A stretch of 64,000 bases of DNA from Gluconacetobacter asukensis (GTDB lineage: Bacteria > Pseudomonadota > Alphaproteobacteria > Acetobacterales > Acetobacteraceae), in contig NZ_JABEQE010000010.1 of assembly GCF_014174375.1 (NCBI RefSeq), positions 1-64,000 on the forward strand, in the 5' to 3' direction. The notes below the pieces were generated by a model. That model searched no databases. It was given only the letters and a program-made list of their open reading frames with translations, and was not told the DNA's origin. Numbering within the stretch: the first letter of the stretch is position 1; each line of letters opens with the position of its first letter. Positions 49,248 through 59,399 of this stretch are shown here, piece after piece. The position numbers and the translations under genes were made by a program.

Positions 49248-49551
49248 ATGCGTCTCCCTGGGCTGGCACCCTGCCGCTTCCCTGGAGCTATGAACGCGCC
49301 GGGGCCGGGGCAAGGGCCATGGTTGGATTGGCGCCACGTTCACGAAAGATCGTCTTCTCCCGAAGAAAAGGAAGCAGGAAAGACGGTGTTTCCTTGCGAC
49401 ACATCGCATCCGCGTGAACGATCGGGCCTTGATCGCCGGTTGCCCGCGCCACTTCGCTTTCCGAACATTTTGTAATTCGCCACGTGGGATCGCGTCTGGA
49501 TTTCGCCACAACTCGGCAACATGATCCCAACACCTGCAAGAGGAGAGCCAG
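49248..49551. other. Intergenic region before the RcnB-like gene
   Basis: About 304 nt with no gene seen. It ends in AGGAGAG before the GTG start at 49552. Any promoter for the RcnB-like gene or the leftward reductase gene should be here; none was clear enough to assign. Confidence 0.4.
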
Positions 49552-50121
49552 GTGAAAACAAAACTGATGGCGGCCCTGGTCATGAGCTGCATGATCGTGG
49601 GTGCCTCTGGCGCTTACGCCGATCCGTACGGCCCCGGCGGCCCGAACAGCCAGGGCGATAATCGCGGCCATGGCGGCGGGCCTGGCGATGATCGTGGCGG
49701 GCCGAACAGCCAAGGCGACAATCGCGGCCACGGCGGTGGACCGGGCTATGACCGTGGCGGGCCGAACAACCAGGGCGACAATCGCGGCTATGGCGGTGGA
49801 CCCGGCTATGACCGTGGCCGGCCTACCAATTATGGTGACAATCGCGGCCGTGGACCCGGCGGGCCCGGTTATGACCGTGGCGGTCCCTGGAAAGGTGGTG
49901 GCCGCGTCTGGCGGCGCGGAGATCGCTATGACGGCCCCCGTTCGGGCAACTGGGCAGTGCATGATTGGCGGCGCTATCGCGGCCTCTACGCCCCGCCGCC
50001 AGGCTATTACTGGGTCCAGTACGGCAACCAGTTCCTGCTGACGGCCGTGGCCACCGGCATCATCGCCAGCGTGATCGCCGGCTCCTACGGCGCCGGCCCC
50101 ATGGGTCCCGCGCCGTACTGA
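49552..50121 (+). CDS. RcnB-like periplasmic protein with Gly/Arg/Asp repeats
   Basis: A 189-residue protein. Signal peptide MKTKLMAALVMSCMIVGASG (cleavage near AYA-DP). Residues about 25-110 are four near-identical 20-residue repeats (Gly-rich, with QGDNRG and GPGYDRGG). The C-terminal 60 residues (NWAVHDWRRYRGLYAPPPGY, YWVQYGNQFLLTAVATGIIA) match the RcnB family, which affects Ni/Co homeostasis in E. coli. The repeats may bind metal or act as an unfolded spacer. GTG start, AGGAGAG 7 nt before. Confidence 0.82.
   Translation: MKTKLMAALVMSCMIVGASGAYADPYGPGGPNSQGDNRGHGGGPGDDRGGPNSQGDNRGHGGGPGYDRGGPNNQGDNRGYGGGPGYDRGRPTNYGDNRGRGPGGPGYDRGGPWKGGGRVWRRGDRYDGPRSGNWAVHDWRRYRGLYAPPPGYYWVQYGNQFLLTAVATGIIASVIAGSYGAGPMGPAPY
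49624..49875 (+). repeat. Tandem 60-bp coding repeats
   Basis: About four units of 60 bp encoding a 20-residue Gly/Asp/Arg motif in the RcnB-like gene. The first two are nearly identical in DNA, indicating recent duplication. Confidence 0.85.
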
Positions 50122-50140
50122 GCCGGGGCGGCGGACGCCT

Positions 50141-51592
50141 CTACGATGGGCCTGTCAGCATGTCCGCACGGGCGCGCCTGACAGGTTCCAGGGGGTGGGC
50201 CGCCGCCTGCCCGGGCAGTATCGCCTCCAGCGCGGCGCCCCAGCCCAGCACCTGCTCATCGGCAAAACGGTGGCCGACGATCTGCAGCCCGACCGGCAAC
50301 CCGTTCGCGGCATGACCGACAGGCAGCGACAGGGCGGGCAGTTGCGGCAGCAGATTGAACGGGCAGGTCATGTCCAGCCCCCCGAATCGGCCGTCCGGCA
50401 GCGTGGCAACGTAATCGTCATCGGTTTCGCACACCGGGGGCGCCGTGATGGCGCAGGTGGGGCAGAGCAGGGCGTCATACTGCACATAAAGCCCGGCCAT
50501 ATCCCGCCACATGGCGGTGCGCAGCAATTCGATCCGCTTGGCGGTCGTGGCATCCATCGCCAGGCCACGCGTGATCATCGCAACCACCGCCGGGTCCATC
50601 CGGGCGTGGCAGGCGGCCAGATCGTCGCCGAAATAGGCCGACATGAACACGCACCACAGGTCGAACCACTGGTCGTTGACCGCCCGCGTCCAGCCCATGG
50701 CCACCTCGTCGACGATGGCGCCCGCGCGGCGCAGCATCTCGGCAGCCTGCCGGACCAGCGATGCGACCTGCGGCTGGACCGCGTAATAGCCAAGGTCGAG
50801 CGACAGCGCGAAGCGCCGGCCCCGCAGGCTGCCGGTCCGTGCCGCCGCGCCGTCGAAGCCGATCGGCAGCGAAGCAATATCCTCGTCGCTGCCACCCGCC
50901 GTCACCTCCATGAAGGAAATGGCGTCGGCCACGGTGCGGGCCAGCGGGCCGAAATGGGAAATATTGTCGAATTGGCTGGGCAGGATGGTCATCGGGATCC
51001 GGCCCAGGCTGGGCTTGAAGCCGACAACGCCGCAGAACGCGGCGGGAATGCGGACCGATCCACCCATGTCGGTGCCCTCGGCAAACGGCACCACACCCGT
51101 TGCCACGGCCACCGCCGACCCGCCGGACGACCCGCCCGGGCTGCGGTCGGGGTCCCACGGGTTGCGGGTCACGCCCCAGCGCGGGCTGCGGGTAAAACTG
51201 GAATAGGCGAATTCCGGCGTCGTCGTCTTGCCGATCAGGATCGCGCCCGCCGCCTGCAGGCGGCGGATACACAGCGCGGTCTCCTCCGGCCGCCAATCGG
51301 GTCGCGTCCACGAGCCCAGCGTCGTCAGGTCGCCTTCGGTGGGGGTCAGGTCCTTGGCCACGAACGGCACGCCATGCAATGGCCCGGTGAATGCCCCCTC
51401 GGCTACCGCCGCATCGGCCCGGCGGGCGGCCTCCATCGCCTGCCCGGCACGGATCAGCGTAAAGGGGTTCAGCATGGCCTGCGCGATCCCCGCGCGCCGG
51501 ATCGATTCCGCGACGACCGATTGCGCGCTGAAACGGGCGGTGCGAATGCCGTCAGCGATCTCCCGCGCGGTCAGGTCCAGCGGATGGGTCAT
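50141..51592 (-). CDS. Amidase signature family enzyme
   Basis: A 483-residue amidase with the full Ser-cisSer-Lys triad: K80 (PFVAKD), S155 (PGGSSGGSA) and nucleophile S179 (GTDMGGSVRIP). Hydrolyses an amide; substrate not predictable. It is convergent with the RcnB-like gene and divergent from the LuxR-type regulator, which may control it. Length is normal. Confidence 0.92.
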   Translation of the reverse strand: MTHPLDLTAREIADGIRTARFSAQSVVAESIRRAGIAQAMLNPFTLIRAGQAMEAARRADAAVAEGAFTGPLHGVPFVAKDLTPTEGDLTTLGSWTRPDWRPEETALCIRRLQAAGAILIGKTTTPEFAYSSFTRSPRWGVTRNPWDPDRSPGGSSGGSAVAVATGVVPFAEGTDMGGSVRIPAAFCGVVGFKPSLGRIPMTILPSQFDNISHFGPLARTVADAISFMEVTAGGSDEDIASLPIGFDGAAARTGSLRGRRFALSLDLGYYAVQPQVASLVRQAAEMLRRAGAIVDEVAMGWTRAVNDQWFDLWCVFMSAYFGDDLAACHARMDPAVVAMITRGLAMDATTAKRIELLRTAMWRDMAGLYVQYDALLCPTCAITAPPVCETDDDYVATLPDGRFGGLDMTCPFNLLPQLPALSLPVGHAANGLPVGLQIVGHRFADEQVLGWGAALEAILPGQAAAHPLEPVRRARADMLTGPS

Positions 51593-51681
51593 GACGGCAT
51601 GCCGGCTGGCGCACCCGCTTGCCGGCGGGGGGCGGGTCTGCTCCCCTGCGCGGGGCGGTAGAAAGGGGCGCGCGACGTTTC

Positions 51682-52458
51682 ATGGAGTCGATATCCCGAC
51701 CGCTCGCGGGCGACCCGCCCTTCGCCGCCTGGAACGCGGCCATCGCCACCGCCGCCGACGCGATCGGCACGCGCCTGTTCCCAGGCGCCCTGCTGGCGGC
51801 GCTGCGGCTGCTGGCGCCGGTGCAGATGATGAACGGGTTTTTCTATACGCCCGACGGCAGGGCGTTCGATCTGTATAATGAAAGCCCGGCCGCCGACCGC
51901 GCGCTGATCGTCGATCGCTACCTGGCCGGCGCCTTCGTGCTGGACCCGTTCCACACCGCAATCATGGCAGACGGGCGCCCCCGCATGATCGCGATGGACG
52001 CCTGCGCGCCCGACAATTTCACGCAGACCGAATATTACCGCCTGCATTACGCCGCAACGCGGATCGTCGATGAACTCGGCTTCGTCATCCCGCTGGCCGA
52101 TCGGTGTGTCGGCGTGCTGTCGCTGTCCCGCCTCGCCCCCGCGCCGGCCTTCACCACCGGGGAACGGGAACGGCTGCATGCCGCCGCCCCGATCGTCTGC
52201 GCGTTCGGGCATCGGCACTGGTTCCACGCCCCCGCCCGCAGGCGCGAGGGCGTGGAACCGGTCGCCAGGATCGCGGACCGCCGGCTCACCCCACGCGAGA
52301 TCGAGATCGTCACCCTGATCCTGAAGGGCCATTCCACCCCATCGCTGGCGGCGGTGCTGGGGTGTGCGCCCAATACGGTCAAGGTCCATCGCCGGCGGAT
52401 CTACGCCAAGCTGGCCATTTCCAGCCAGGCCGAACTGTTCCGCCTGTTCTGGCGGTGA
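51682..52458 (+). CDS. LuxR-family transcriptional regulator
   Basis: A 258-residue protein. Residues about 190-258 are the LuxR/GerE helix-turn-helix: LTPREIEIVTLILKGHSTPS, then GCAPNTVKVHRRRIYAKL. The N-terminal 180 residues are an unassigned sensory domain of a type seen in proteobacterial LuxR regulators that often sit beside amidase/transport genes. Start ATG 51682. Likely regulates the amidase and the APC permease on either side. Confidence 0.85.
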   Translation: MESISRPLAGDPPFAAWNAAIATAADAIGTRLFPGALLAALRLLAPVQMMNGFFYTPDGRAFDLYNESPAADRALIVDRYLAGAFVLDPFHTAIMADGRPRMIAMDACAPDNFTQTEYYRLHYAATRIVDELGFVIPLADRCVGVLSLSRLAPAPAFTTGERERLHAAAPIVCAFGHRHWFHAPARRREGVEPVARIADRRLTPREIEIVTLILKGHSTPSLAAVLGCAPNTVKVHRRRIYAKLAISSQAELFRLFWR

Positions 52459-52466
52459 GGGCGGCC

Positions 52467-53804
52467 TCATCCGGCATGTTCCCGGTCGACATGCATGTCG
52501 GGCGGCGCGCGGCGAAAGCCGCGTGTCTGCCAGCCCAGCCAGCCGATCCCCAGCACCAGCCACACCAGGCCCAGCATCCGCGCATGGCGGTCGAGGTGCC
52601 AGAGCAGAAACACGTCGCATAGCGCCCCCAGCGCCGGCACGACGACACATGCCAGCACCCCCAGCGCGCGCATGCGCCGGTCGCCCTTCAGATACAGCGC
52701 GATCACCGAGAGATTGACGGCGGCAAACCCCAGAAATGCACCGAAATTGATGAAGGAGGCAGAGGTCGCCACATCCATCGCCAGCGCGCCGAGCCCGATC
52801 GTGCCGACCAGGAGCAGGTTGGGCACGGGCGTCAGCCAGCGCGGATGCAGCCTGCCGAAGAGGGAAGGCAGGACCCGGTCCCGGCCCATGGCGTAGAGCA
52901 GGCGGCCCACGCTGGCCTGCGCGGCAAGGCCCGAGGTGAATTGTGCGACCACGAGCGTGGCCAGGAAGACGGTCACGAAGACATCGCCGCCGATGGCCCG
53001 GGCGATTTCGACGCCGGCCGCGTCGGCCGAGGCGAAATCGGCGCCGGGATGGGCCAGTTGCGTCAGATAGGCCGACAGCACGAAGATCAGCCCGCTGCCC
53101 AGCGCGATGACCAGGATCGCACGGGGCATGGTGCGCCGTGCGTTGCGCGTCTCCTCGGCCAGGGTCGTCACGGCATCGAACCCGAGGAAGGAATAGGCAG
53201 CGATGGCGGCCCCGGCCACCGATGCAGAAAACGGCACACCTGCCGCAAAGAAAGGGGTGACGCACAGCAGGCCGCCCGGACCGTCCAGCACCAGCACATA
53301 GCGGGCCGCAAGCGCCAGAAAGGCCGCCAATATGCCGAACTGCGCCAGCATCAGCACGATATTGACCCGGTTGGCGCAGGCGATGCCGACGATGTTGATC
53401 ATGCTCGTCAGCACGATGAAGCCGATGATCCAGGCCCAGCCCGGCACGCCGGGAAAGGCGGAGGCCAGGTAGGCCGCCCCGATCAGCCAGATCACCATCG
53501 GCAGGAAGATATAGTCCAGCAGCACGGCCCACCCGACCAGAAAGCCGATGCCCGGGCCGATCGCGCGCCGTGCATAGCTATAGGCCGACCCCGCGACCGG
53601 ATGGGCGCGCGACATGATGCAATAGCTGAGGGAAGTCAGGAAAATCGCCGCCGCCGCGACCAGATAGGCCATCGCCGCCGTCCCCCGGCTGGCCGTCGCC
53701 AGCGTGCCGAAGGTGCCGAGGACGATCATCGGCGCCATATAGGCCAGGCCGAACAGCACGACGGACCACAGGCCGAGCCTGCGGTCGAGTTTCACATTGT
53801 CCAC
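52467..53804 (-). CDS. APC-family amino-acid permease
   Basis: A 445-residue transporter with about 12 membrane spans. LGLWSVVLFGLAYMAPMIVL and SYCIMSRAHPVAGSAYSYAR are the conserved first loops; FLGFDAVTTLAEETRNARRT is the APC signature around span 6. Similar to putrescine/ethanolamine-type or general APC members. Convergent with the LuxR gene (8 nt). Confidence 0.9.
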   Translation of the reverse strand: MDNVKLDRRLGLWSVVLFGLAYMAPMIVLGTFGTLATASRGTAAMAYLVAAAAIFLTSLSYCIMSRAHPVAGSAYSYARRAIGPGIGFLVGWAVLLDYIFLPMVIWLIGAAYLASAFPGVPGWAWIIGFIVLTSMINIVGIACANRVNIVLMLAQFGILAAFLALAARYVLVLDGPGGLLCVTPFFAAGVPFSASVAGAAIAAYSFLGFDAVTTLAEETRNARRTMPRAILVIALGSGLIFVLSAYLTQLAHPGADFASADAAGVEIARAIGGDVFVTVFLATLVVAQFTSGLAAQASVGRLLYAMGRDRVLPSLFGRLHPRWLTPVPNLLLVGTIGLGALAMDVATSASFINFGAFLGFAAVNLSVIALYLKGDRRMRALGVLACVVVPALGALCDVFLLWHLDRHARMLGLVWLVLGIGWLGWQTRGFRRAPPDMHVDREHAG

Positions 53805-54029
53805 CGCGCCCTCCCTGCCACGGCAGCATGGCGCGGCCCCCGGTGGGTGACCATAATCCCAAGGGAGTATGCCGCCAGCGGGCAGGCATGACGCTGCAAT
53901 GTGCGGGGCGAGCCGTCAGATATGATAAAATCACGATAAATGATTGTGTGAATAATATTTACCTGACAGATCGCATAAACTCTGATCAAACTACGGCGCG
54001 TGTCGATACGTAAGGAAGGAATGGCGCCC

Positions 54030-54869
54030 ATGTCAGGGACTCTCATCCGGACCGCATCCCCTGTGGCGGAGCGCGGGCATCGGCGGTCTGCCTGGCGTCC
54101 GGCACTGGGCGTGCTGACGCGTTATGCCTCTCCGCTCCTGCTGGTGTTGCTCTGGCAGGCGGCGTGTTCGGCGGGGCTTCTGTCCACGCGGCTGGTGGCC
54201 TCGCCCGTGCAGATCGTCGCGACCGGCTGGGCGCTGACCAGGGACGGCAGTTTGCAGACCAATCTGCTGGTGTCGCTGGCACGCGCCGGTGCCGGGCTGG
54301 GCATCGCCTTCGTCGCGGGGGTCGGCCTGGCCCTGGTCTCGGGCCTGTCGCGCCTGGGCGAGGATATCGTGGACGCACCGATGCAGATCCTGCGCACCCT
54401 GCCGGCGCTGGCGCTGGTGCCGCTGTTCATCCTCTGGTTCGGAATCGGCGAGACGCCCAAGATCGCGCTCGTGGCACTCGGGTCCGGCTTTCCCATCTAT
54501 CTCAACCTGCACAAGGGCATCCGGTCTATCGACCCGAAGCTGCTGGAAATGGCGCGCACCCTTGGCCTCTCGCGGGCCCGTACCATCCGCGGCGTCATCC
54601 TGCCCGGCGCGCTGCCGGATCTGCTGGTGGGGCTGCGCTTCGCCGTCGGCATCTCATGGCTGATGCTCGTGGTGGCCGAGCAGGTGAACGCCGATAGCGG
54701 AATCGGCCACATGATGATGGACGCCGAGGATTTCCTGCGCACCGACATCATCCTCGTGGGCCTCGCCATCTATGGGCTGCTCGGCCTCGCCTCCGACCAG
54801 ATCGTGCGGTTTCTCGAAACTGCGCTCCTGTCCTGGCGCCCGTCCCATCGCGCCGCGAGGTCGGCATGA
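54030..54869 (+). CDS. SsuC/TauC-type ABC transporter permease
   Basis: A 279-residue permease with six membrane spans and the EAA loop MARTLGLSRARTIRGVILPG. RLVASPVQIVATGWALTRDG and DAPMQILRTLPALALVPLFI are typical of sulfonate/nitrate/taurine importers. ATG 54030 fits GGAAGGA 9 nt upstream; ATG 54021 is too close to it. No binding-protein gene is next to it in this window. Upstream 53805-54029 is AT-rich. Confidence 0.88.
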   Translation: MSGTLIRTASPVAERGHRRSAWRPALGVLTRYASPLLLVLLWQAACSAGLLSTRLVASPVQIVATGWALTRDGSLQTNLLVSLARAGAGLGIAFVAGVGLALVSGLSRLGEDIVDAPMQILRTLPALALVPLFILWFGIGETPKIALVALGSGFPIYLNLHKGIRSIDPKLLEMARTLGLSRARTIRGVILPGALPDLLVGLRFAVGISWLMLVVAEQVNADSGIGHMMMDAEDFLRTDIILVGLAIYGLLGLASDQIVRFLETALLSWRPSHRAARSA

Positions 54870-55591
54870 ACGCGGTCGCCCCGCTCACGCAGGGGGCGGC
54901 CGTGGTGGTGCACGGCCTGACCCGCCGGTTCGGCGACGACCCGGTGGTGCTCGACCGTCTCGACCTTGCCATTGCACCCGGCGAGTTCGTCGCCCTCCTC
55001 GGCCATAGCGGCTCGGGAAAATCGACCCTGTTGCGCACGCTCGCGGGTCTTGACCCGGTGACGGAAGGGTCGGTGACCCGCCCGCGCGACGTCTCGGTCG
55101 TGTTTCAGGAAAGTCGGCTGCTGCCCTGGAAACGCGTCTGGCAGAACATCGTGCTGGGCCAGGATGGGGCAAACCGACGCGATCGGGCGGCTTCGGTGCT
55201 GGAAGAGGTCGGGCTCGGCCATCGGGTCGATGCGTGGCCGCTGACCCTTTCCGGGGGCGAGGCCCAGCGCGCGGCGCTGGCCCGCGCGCTGGTTCGCGAA
55301 CCCGCGTTCCTGATGCTGGACGAGCCCTTTGCCGCGCTGGATGCGTTGACGCGCCTGAAAATGCAGCGACTGGTCTCGAATCTGTGGACCCGCCATCGCT
55401 GTTCGGTCCTGCTGGTCACGCACGATGTCGACGAGGCCCTGCTGCTGGCGGACCGCGCGGTGGTTCTGGAACGCGGCCGCATCCGCACGAACCTGCCGAT
55501 TCCAATGGAGCGTCCTCGCCGCCACGCCGATCCCCGCTTCGAGCATCTGCGCGGCGTCCTGCTGGAATCGCTTGGCGTGCATGACGATTGA
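54866..55591 (+). CDS. SsuB/TauB-type ABC transporter ATPase
   Basis: A 241-residue ATPase: Walker A LLGHSGSGKSTLLRTL, Q-loop SVVFQESRLLPWKRVW (the LLPW of the SsuB group), signature TLSGGEAQRAALARAL, Walker B AFLMLDEPFAALDAL. Partner of the permease (4-nt overlap). The substrate would be an organosulfur or nitrate-like anion. Confidence 0.92.
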   Translation: MNAVAPLTQGAAVVVHGLTRRFGDDPVVLDRLDLAIAPGEFVALLGHSGSGKSTLLRTLAGLDPVTEGSVTRPRDVSVVFQESRLLPWKRVWQNIVLGQDGANRRDRAASVLEEVGLGHRVDAWPLTLSGGEAQRAALARALVREPAFLMLDEPFAALDALTRLKMQRLVSNLWTRHRCSVLLVTHDVDEALLLADRAVVLERGRIRTNLPIPMERPRRHADPRFEHLRGVLLESLGVHDD

Positions 55592-55636
55592 TGCACACTC
55601 GTTCTGGAGTGCATATGCTGAAAGAGGCCGATTACC

Positions 55637-56239
55637 ATGACTGAATCATCCGGGCGCGTGTCCGAAACGCCCGTCGAGCCGCTGATCCTTGACCGCTGGT
55701 CGCCCCGCGCCTTTGTCGCCGCGCCGATTCCCGAGGCGGATCTGCTGGCCCTTCTCGAGGCCGGCCGCTGGGCGCCGTCGGCCTATAATTCCCAGCCGTG
55801 GCGCTTTCTCTATGCGCGTCGGGATACGCCCGATTGGGACCGGTTCCTCTCCTGGCTGATCCCGTTCAACCATTCCTGGGCCCAGCACGCCTCGGCGCTG
55901 GTCTATGTCGCCTCGCACACCATCACGGCGGGCAAGGCCGAGCCGGTGCCTGCCCCGACCCACGCATTCGACGCCGGCGCGGCGGCCGTGCTGGTGCAGC
56001 TCCAGGCCGCCCGCGCGGGCTGGGCGACCCACCCGGTCAGCGGGTTCGACAAGGAAGTCGCGCGCGCGGGCCTGGAACTGCCGGATGATTATGCGCTGAA
56101 CGCGGCCATCGTCATCGGCAGGCAGGGGCCGGCCGACATCCTGCCCGAGGGGCTGCGCGCCCGCGAAACGCCGTCCGGCCGGCGGCCATTGTCCGAACTG
56201 GCCTTCGCAGGACGGTTTCCGGCCCAGACGGACGCATAG
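55637..56239 (+). CDS. Nitroreductase family protein
   Basis: A 200-residue flavoprotein: RWSPRAFVAAPIPEADLLAL and LEAGRWAPSAYNSQPWRFLY are the FMN and substrate blocks, and HAFDAGAAAVLVQLQAARAG the central helix. Follows the ABC ATPase by 45 nt, perhaps in the same operon; a reductase would fit organosulfur or nitro compound use. Confidence 0.88.
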   Translation: MTESSGRVSETPVEPLILDRWSPRAFVAAPIPEADLLALLEAGRWAPSAYNSQPWRFLYARRDTPDWDRFLSWLIPFNHSWAQHASALVYVASHTITAGKAEPVPAPTHAFDAGAAAVLVQLQAARAGWATHPVSGFDKEVARAGLELPDDYALNAAIVIGRQGPADILPEGLRARETPSGRRPLSELAFAGRFPAQTDA

Positions 56240-56278
56240 GCCCATGATGCTGGCCGGGTATCCCCGGCCAGCAGGTTT

Positions 56279-56770
56279 TCAGGGCTGTCGCCCGAACAGG
56301 GCCGTCAGGCTGGCCGATCCCAGCGCATGGCTGTGCAGGAAAAAGCCGACCATCGCGCCGGACGCGTCGGTGGGCACGCTCAGCGTCTCGGTATCCAGCG
56401 CGTGGACGGTAAAGATATAGCGGTGCGCGGCCCCCGGCGGCGGCGCCGCACCGCCATAGACGTTGCCGCCGAAATCGGTGCGGGTCATGAAGGCGCCGTC
56501 CGGCAGGTCGGCATCGCCCGATCCGGCGCCGGCGGGCAGGCTGGTGACGGTGGCGGGAATGTTCACCGCCACCCAGTGCCACCAGCCTGAGCCGGTGGGG
56601 GCGTCGGGGTCGTACATCGTGACGGCGAAGCTGCGCGTGCCCTCGGGCGCGCCGCTCCATGCCAGCGGCGGCGAGATATTGCCGCCGCGATAGCCCATCC
56701 CGTCGAAGACCTGCGCGTCCGGCAGGCGCTCGCCGTCCTTGAAGGCGCGGCTGGTCAGGGTGAATGTCAT
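56279..56770 (-). CDS. YbhB/YbcL family PEBP-like protein
   Basis: A 163-residue protein. GMGYRGGNISPPLAWSGAPE and SFAVTMYDPDAPTGSGWWHW followed by the DFGGNVYGGAAPPPGAAHRY block are the ligand-binding sequences of bacterial PEBP/Raf-kinase-inhibitor-like proteins. Cytoplasmic; role uncertain. Convergent with the nitroreductase gene. Confidence 0.92.
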   Translation of the reverse strand: MTFTLTSRAFKDGERLPDAQVFDGMGYRGGNISPPLAWSGAPEGTRSFAVTMYDPDAPTGSGWWHWVAVNIPATVTSLPAGAGSGDADLPDGAFMTRTDFGGNVYGGAAPPPGAAHRYIFTVHALDTETLSVPTDASGAMVGFFLHSHALGSASLTALFGRQP

Positions 56771-56798
56771 TTCGGTCTGTCCTTCGTTGTCGGGGACG

Positions 56799-57020
56799 TT
56801 ACCAGTTCTTGCTGACCATCCAGAATTCCTCCGACGTCAGGGTAATGACGGCGCCCCCGGCGGGGGACTGGGCGGCAGCTTCGGCCAGGGCGGCGATGCG
56901 CTGGACCATCAGCGTCTTGCGGACATGGGCTTCGGACGTCTCATCGCTGCCTTCCAGCACGCTCAGGGCGGATTTGCAGGCACGGGCGACACGGGCGGCA
57001 TCAAGCGCGGCATAGGACAT
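56799..57020 (-). CDS. Hypothetical small protein
   Basis: A 73-residue helical protein: MSYAALDAARVARACKSALS and TLMVQRIAALAEAAAQSP. No known family. It lies 28 nt upstream of the PEBP gene on the same strand and is probably co-transcribed with it. Confidence 0.55.
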   Translation of the reverse strand: MSYAALDAARVARACKSALSVLEGSDETSEAHVRKTLMVQRIAALAEAAAQSPAGGAVITLTSEEFWMVSKNW

Positions 57021-57171
57021 GGCTCAGGCTCCGATTTGCAATGTGGGGGCGGGAGGCCCCAGAATGAAAGGCTGCCATTCTGACCGGCGGCGGCGCCACT
57101 GTCCAACCGTCGCATCGTGCCGGCGCGTTATGCTGGCCACGCGGCGCCGGATTCCGTAAACGGTGCGTCCG

Positions 57172-58239
57172 ATGAGTGACCAAGTCTCCGATTTCGATTT
57201 CGACCTGCCTCCCGCCCTGGTCGCCGAGCACCCGGCGCGGCCGCGCGATGCCGCGCGGCTGCTGGACATCATGCCCACGGGCCCGTTCCATGACCGGGTG
57301 GTGCGCGACCTGCCCACGCTGCTGCGGCCGGGCGACCTGCTGGTGGCCAACGACACCGCCGTCATCCCGGCACAGCTCGACGCAAGACGGGGCGAGGCGC
57401 GGATCGGCATCACGCTGGACCGTATCCTGCCCGACGGCACATGGCACGCACTGGCCCGCAACGCCCGCCGGCTGCGCGCCGGCGACGTGCTGACCTTTCC
57501 GGGTACGCCCAACACCGCCGCCATCGTATCGCGCGATGACGAGGGCGGGGTAATCCTGCGCTTCGATACCGAGGGCGAGGCCTTCGACGCCTTTCTCCAG
57601 AAGGCCGGCGTACTCGCACTGCCGCCCTACATCGACCGCCCCCAAGGACCCACCGAACAGGACCGGCAGGACTACGCCACCATCTTCGCCGCCCATCGCG
57701 GTGCCGTGGCTGCTCCCACGGCGGGCCTCCATTTCACCCCCCAACTTTTGGCGGCGCTGGACGCGGCGGGGGTGGAGCGCTGCACCCTGACCCTGCATGT
57801 CGGGGCCGGGACCTTCCTGCCGGTGCGGGGCGACAGCATCGCCGGCCACCGCATGCATGCCGAACGCGGCGTGATCACCGAAGAAACGGCGGAACGGCTC
57901 AACCGCACCCGCCGCGCGGGCGGCCGGATCGTCGCCGTCGGCACCACGTCGCTGCGCCTGCTGGAAAGCGCCGCCGACCCCGACGGCACGATCCGCCCCT
58001 TCGATGGCGATACCGCCATCTTCATCCGCCCCGGCTACCGCTTCCGGGCGGTGGACCTGCTGATGACCAATTTCCACCTGCCGCGCTCGACCCTGTTCAT
58101 GCTGGTCTGCGCCTTTGCCGGATATGACAGGATGCGCGACGCCTATGCCCATGCCATCGGCACGGGGTACCGCTTCTATTCCTATGGCGACGCCTGCCTG
58201 CTGCATCGCGCGCCGCCCCCCGAGGGGACGGGCGCATGA
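57172..58239 (+). CDS. queA: S-adenosylmethionine:tRNA ribosyltransferase-isomerase
   Basis: A 355-residue enzyme. It has [20 protein letters not shown] and [14 protein letters not shown] at the start, [20 protein letters not shown] and [14 protein letters not shown] in the middle and [20 protein letters not shown] at the end. QueA moves the ribosyl part of SAM to preQ1 in tRNA to make epoxyqueuosine. First gene of the queA-tgt-queG operon. Confidence 0.97.
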   Translation: MSDQVSDFDFDLPPALVAEHPARPRDAARLLDIMPTGPFHDRVVRDLPTLLRPGDLLVANDTAVIPAQLDARRGEARIGITLDRILPDGTWHALARNARRLRAGDVLTFPGTPNTAAIVSRDDEGGVILRFDTEGEAFDAFLQKAGVLALPPYIDRPQGPTEQDRQDYATIFAAHRGAVAAPTAGLHFTPQLLAALDAAGVERCTLTLHVGAGTFLPVRGDSIAGHRMHAERGVITEETAERLNRTRRAGGRIVAVGTTSLRLLESAADPDGTIRPFDGDTAIFIRPGYRFRAVDLLMTNFHLPRSTLFMLVCAFAGYDRMRDAYAHAIGTGYRFYSYGDACLLHRAPPPEGTGA

Positions 58240-59399
58240 GCACGTCATTCCGCTGGGTTGAGCAAGCCCGCTCCGGCCGCGCGCGGGCCGGGCACCTGCA
58301 CACCGCTCATGGCACAGTGCCGACGCCCACCTTCATGCCCGTGGGCACGGTCGGCACCGTCAAGGCAATGACGATGGATGCGGTGCGCTCCACCGGCGCC
58401 GGCATCGTACTGGGCAACACCTATCACCTCATGCTGCGGCCGGGCGCGGAGCGGGTGCGTGCCCTGGGCGGGCTGCATCGCTTCATGGACTGGCCCGGGC
58501 CGATCCTGACCGATTCGGGCGGGTTCCAGGTCATGTCGCTGGGCCCGCTGCGCAAGCTGGACCAGGACGGGGTAACGTTCAGCTCGCATATCGACGGCTC
58601 CAAGCACCGGCTGACGCCTGAGCGCTCGACCGACATCCAGCACGCGCTGGATGCCACAATCACCATGTGCTTCGACGAATGCCCGGCCCTGCCGGCCGCG
58701 CCCGAGGTGATCGCGCAGTCCATGCGGATGTCGATGCGCTGGGCCGCACGCTGCCGCGAAGCCTTTGTGCAGCGCCCCGGTTACGCCCAGTACGGCATCA
58801 TCCAGGGCGGCACCGAGCCCGAATTGCGGGCCGAAAGCGTGCGCGCCCTGACCGGAATCGGCTTCGAGGGCTATGCCATCGGCGGGCTTGCGGTGGGCGA
58901 AGGGCAGGAACTGATGTTCTCCACGCTGGACGCCACCACTCCGCTGATCCCGTGGGATAGCCCACGTTACCTGATGGGGGTGGGTACGCCAGACGACCTG
59001 CTGGGCAGCGTCGAGCGCGGGGTGGACATGTTCGACTGCGTCATGCCCACCAGGGCGGGGCGCACGGCGCGTGCCTATACCGAGCGCGGCACGCTGAACC
59101 TGCGCAATGCGCGGCACGCGGTGGATTCGCGCCCGATCTCGCCGCATTGCGACTGCCTGGCCTGCACGCGGCATAGCCGTGCCTATCTGCATCATCTGTT
59201 CCGTGCGAACGAGATCCTGGGGCCGATGCTGCTGACCTGGCACAATCTGGCCTATTATCAGCGCCTGATGCGCGGGATCCGGTCGGCGATCGTCGAAGGC
59301 TCGCTGGAGGCGCACGCGGCGTGGCTGCGCGCGCAATGGGCGATGGAGGACTGGACCCCGGACGAGATGCCACTGCCCGATATTCCACCGGTTCCCTGA
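58236..59399 (+). CDS. tgt: tRNA-guanine transglycosylase
   Basis: A 387-residue enzyme with D93 ([11 protein letters not shown]), the nucleophile region [12 protein letters not shown] and the zinc site [18 protein letters not shown]. It swaps guanine-34 for preQ1 in tRNAs with GUN anticodons. 4-nt overlap with queA and TGATG overlap with queG. Confidence 0.98.
   Translation: MSTSFRWVEQARSGRARAGHLHTAHGTVPTPTFMPVGTVGTVKAMTMDAVRSTGAGIVLGNTYHLMLRPGAERVRALGGLHRFMDWPGPILTDSGGFQVMSLGPLRKLDQDGVTFSSHIDGSKHRLTPERSTDIQHALDATITMCFDECPALPAAPEVIAQSMRMSMRWAARCREAFVQRPGYAQYGIIQGGTEPELRAESVRALTGIGFEGYAIGGLAVGEGQELMFSTLDATTPLIPWDSPRYLMGVGTPDDLLGSVERGVDMFDCVMPTRAGRTARAYTERGTLNLRNARHAVDSRPISPHCDCLACTRHSRAYLHHLFRANEILGPMLLTWHNLAYYQRLMRGIRSAIVEGSLEAHAAWLRAQWAMEDWTPDEMPLPDIPPVP

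Noticed and set aside
51589-53532. A 647-residue minus-strand open frame over the LuxR and permease genes
   Set aside because: It is an alternative frame of the APC permease and the mirror of the LuxR gene; no motif is recognised.
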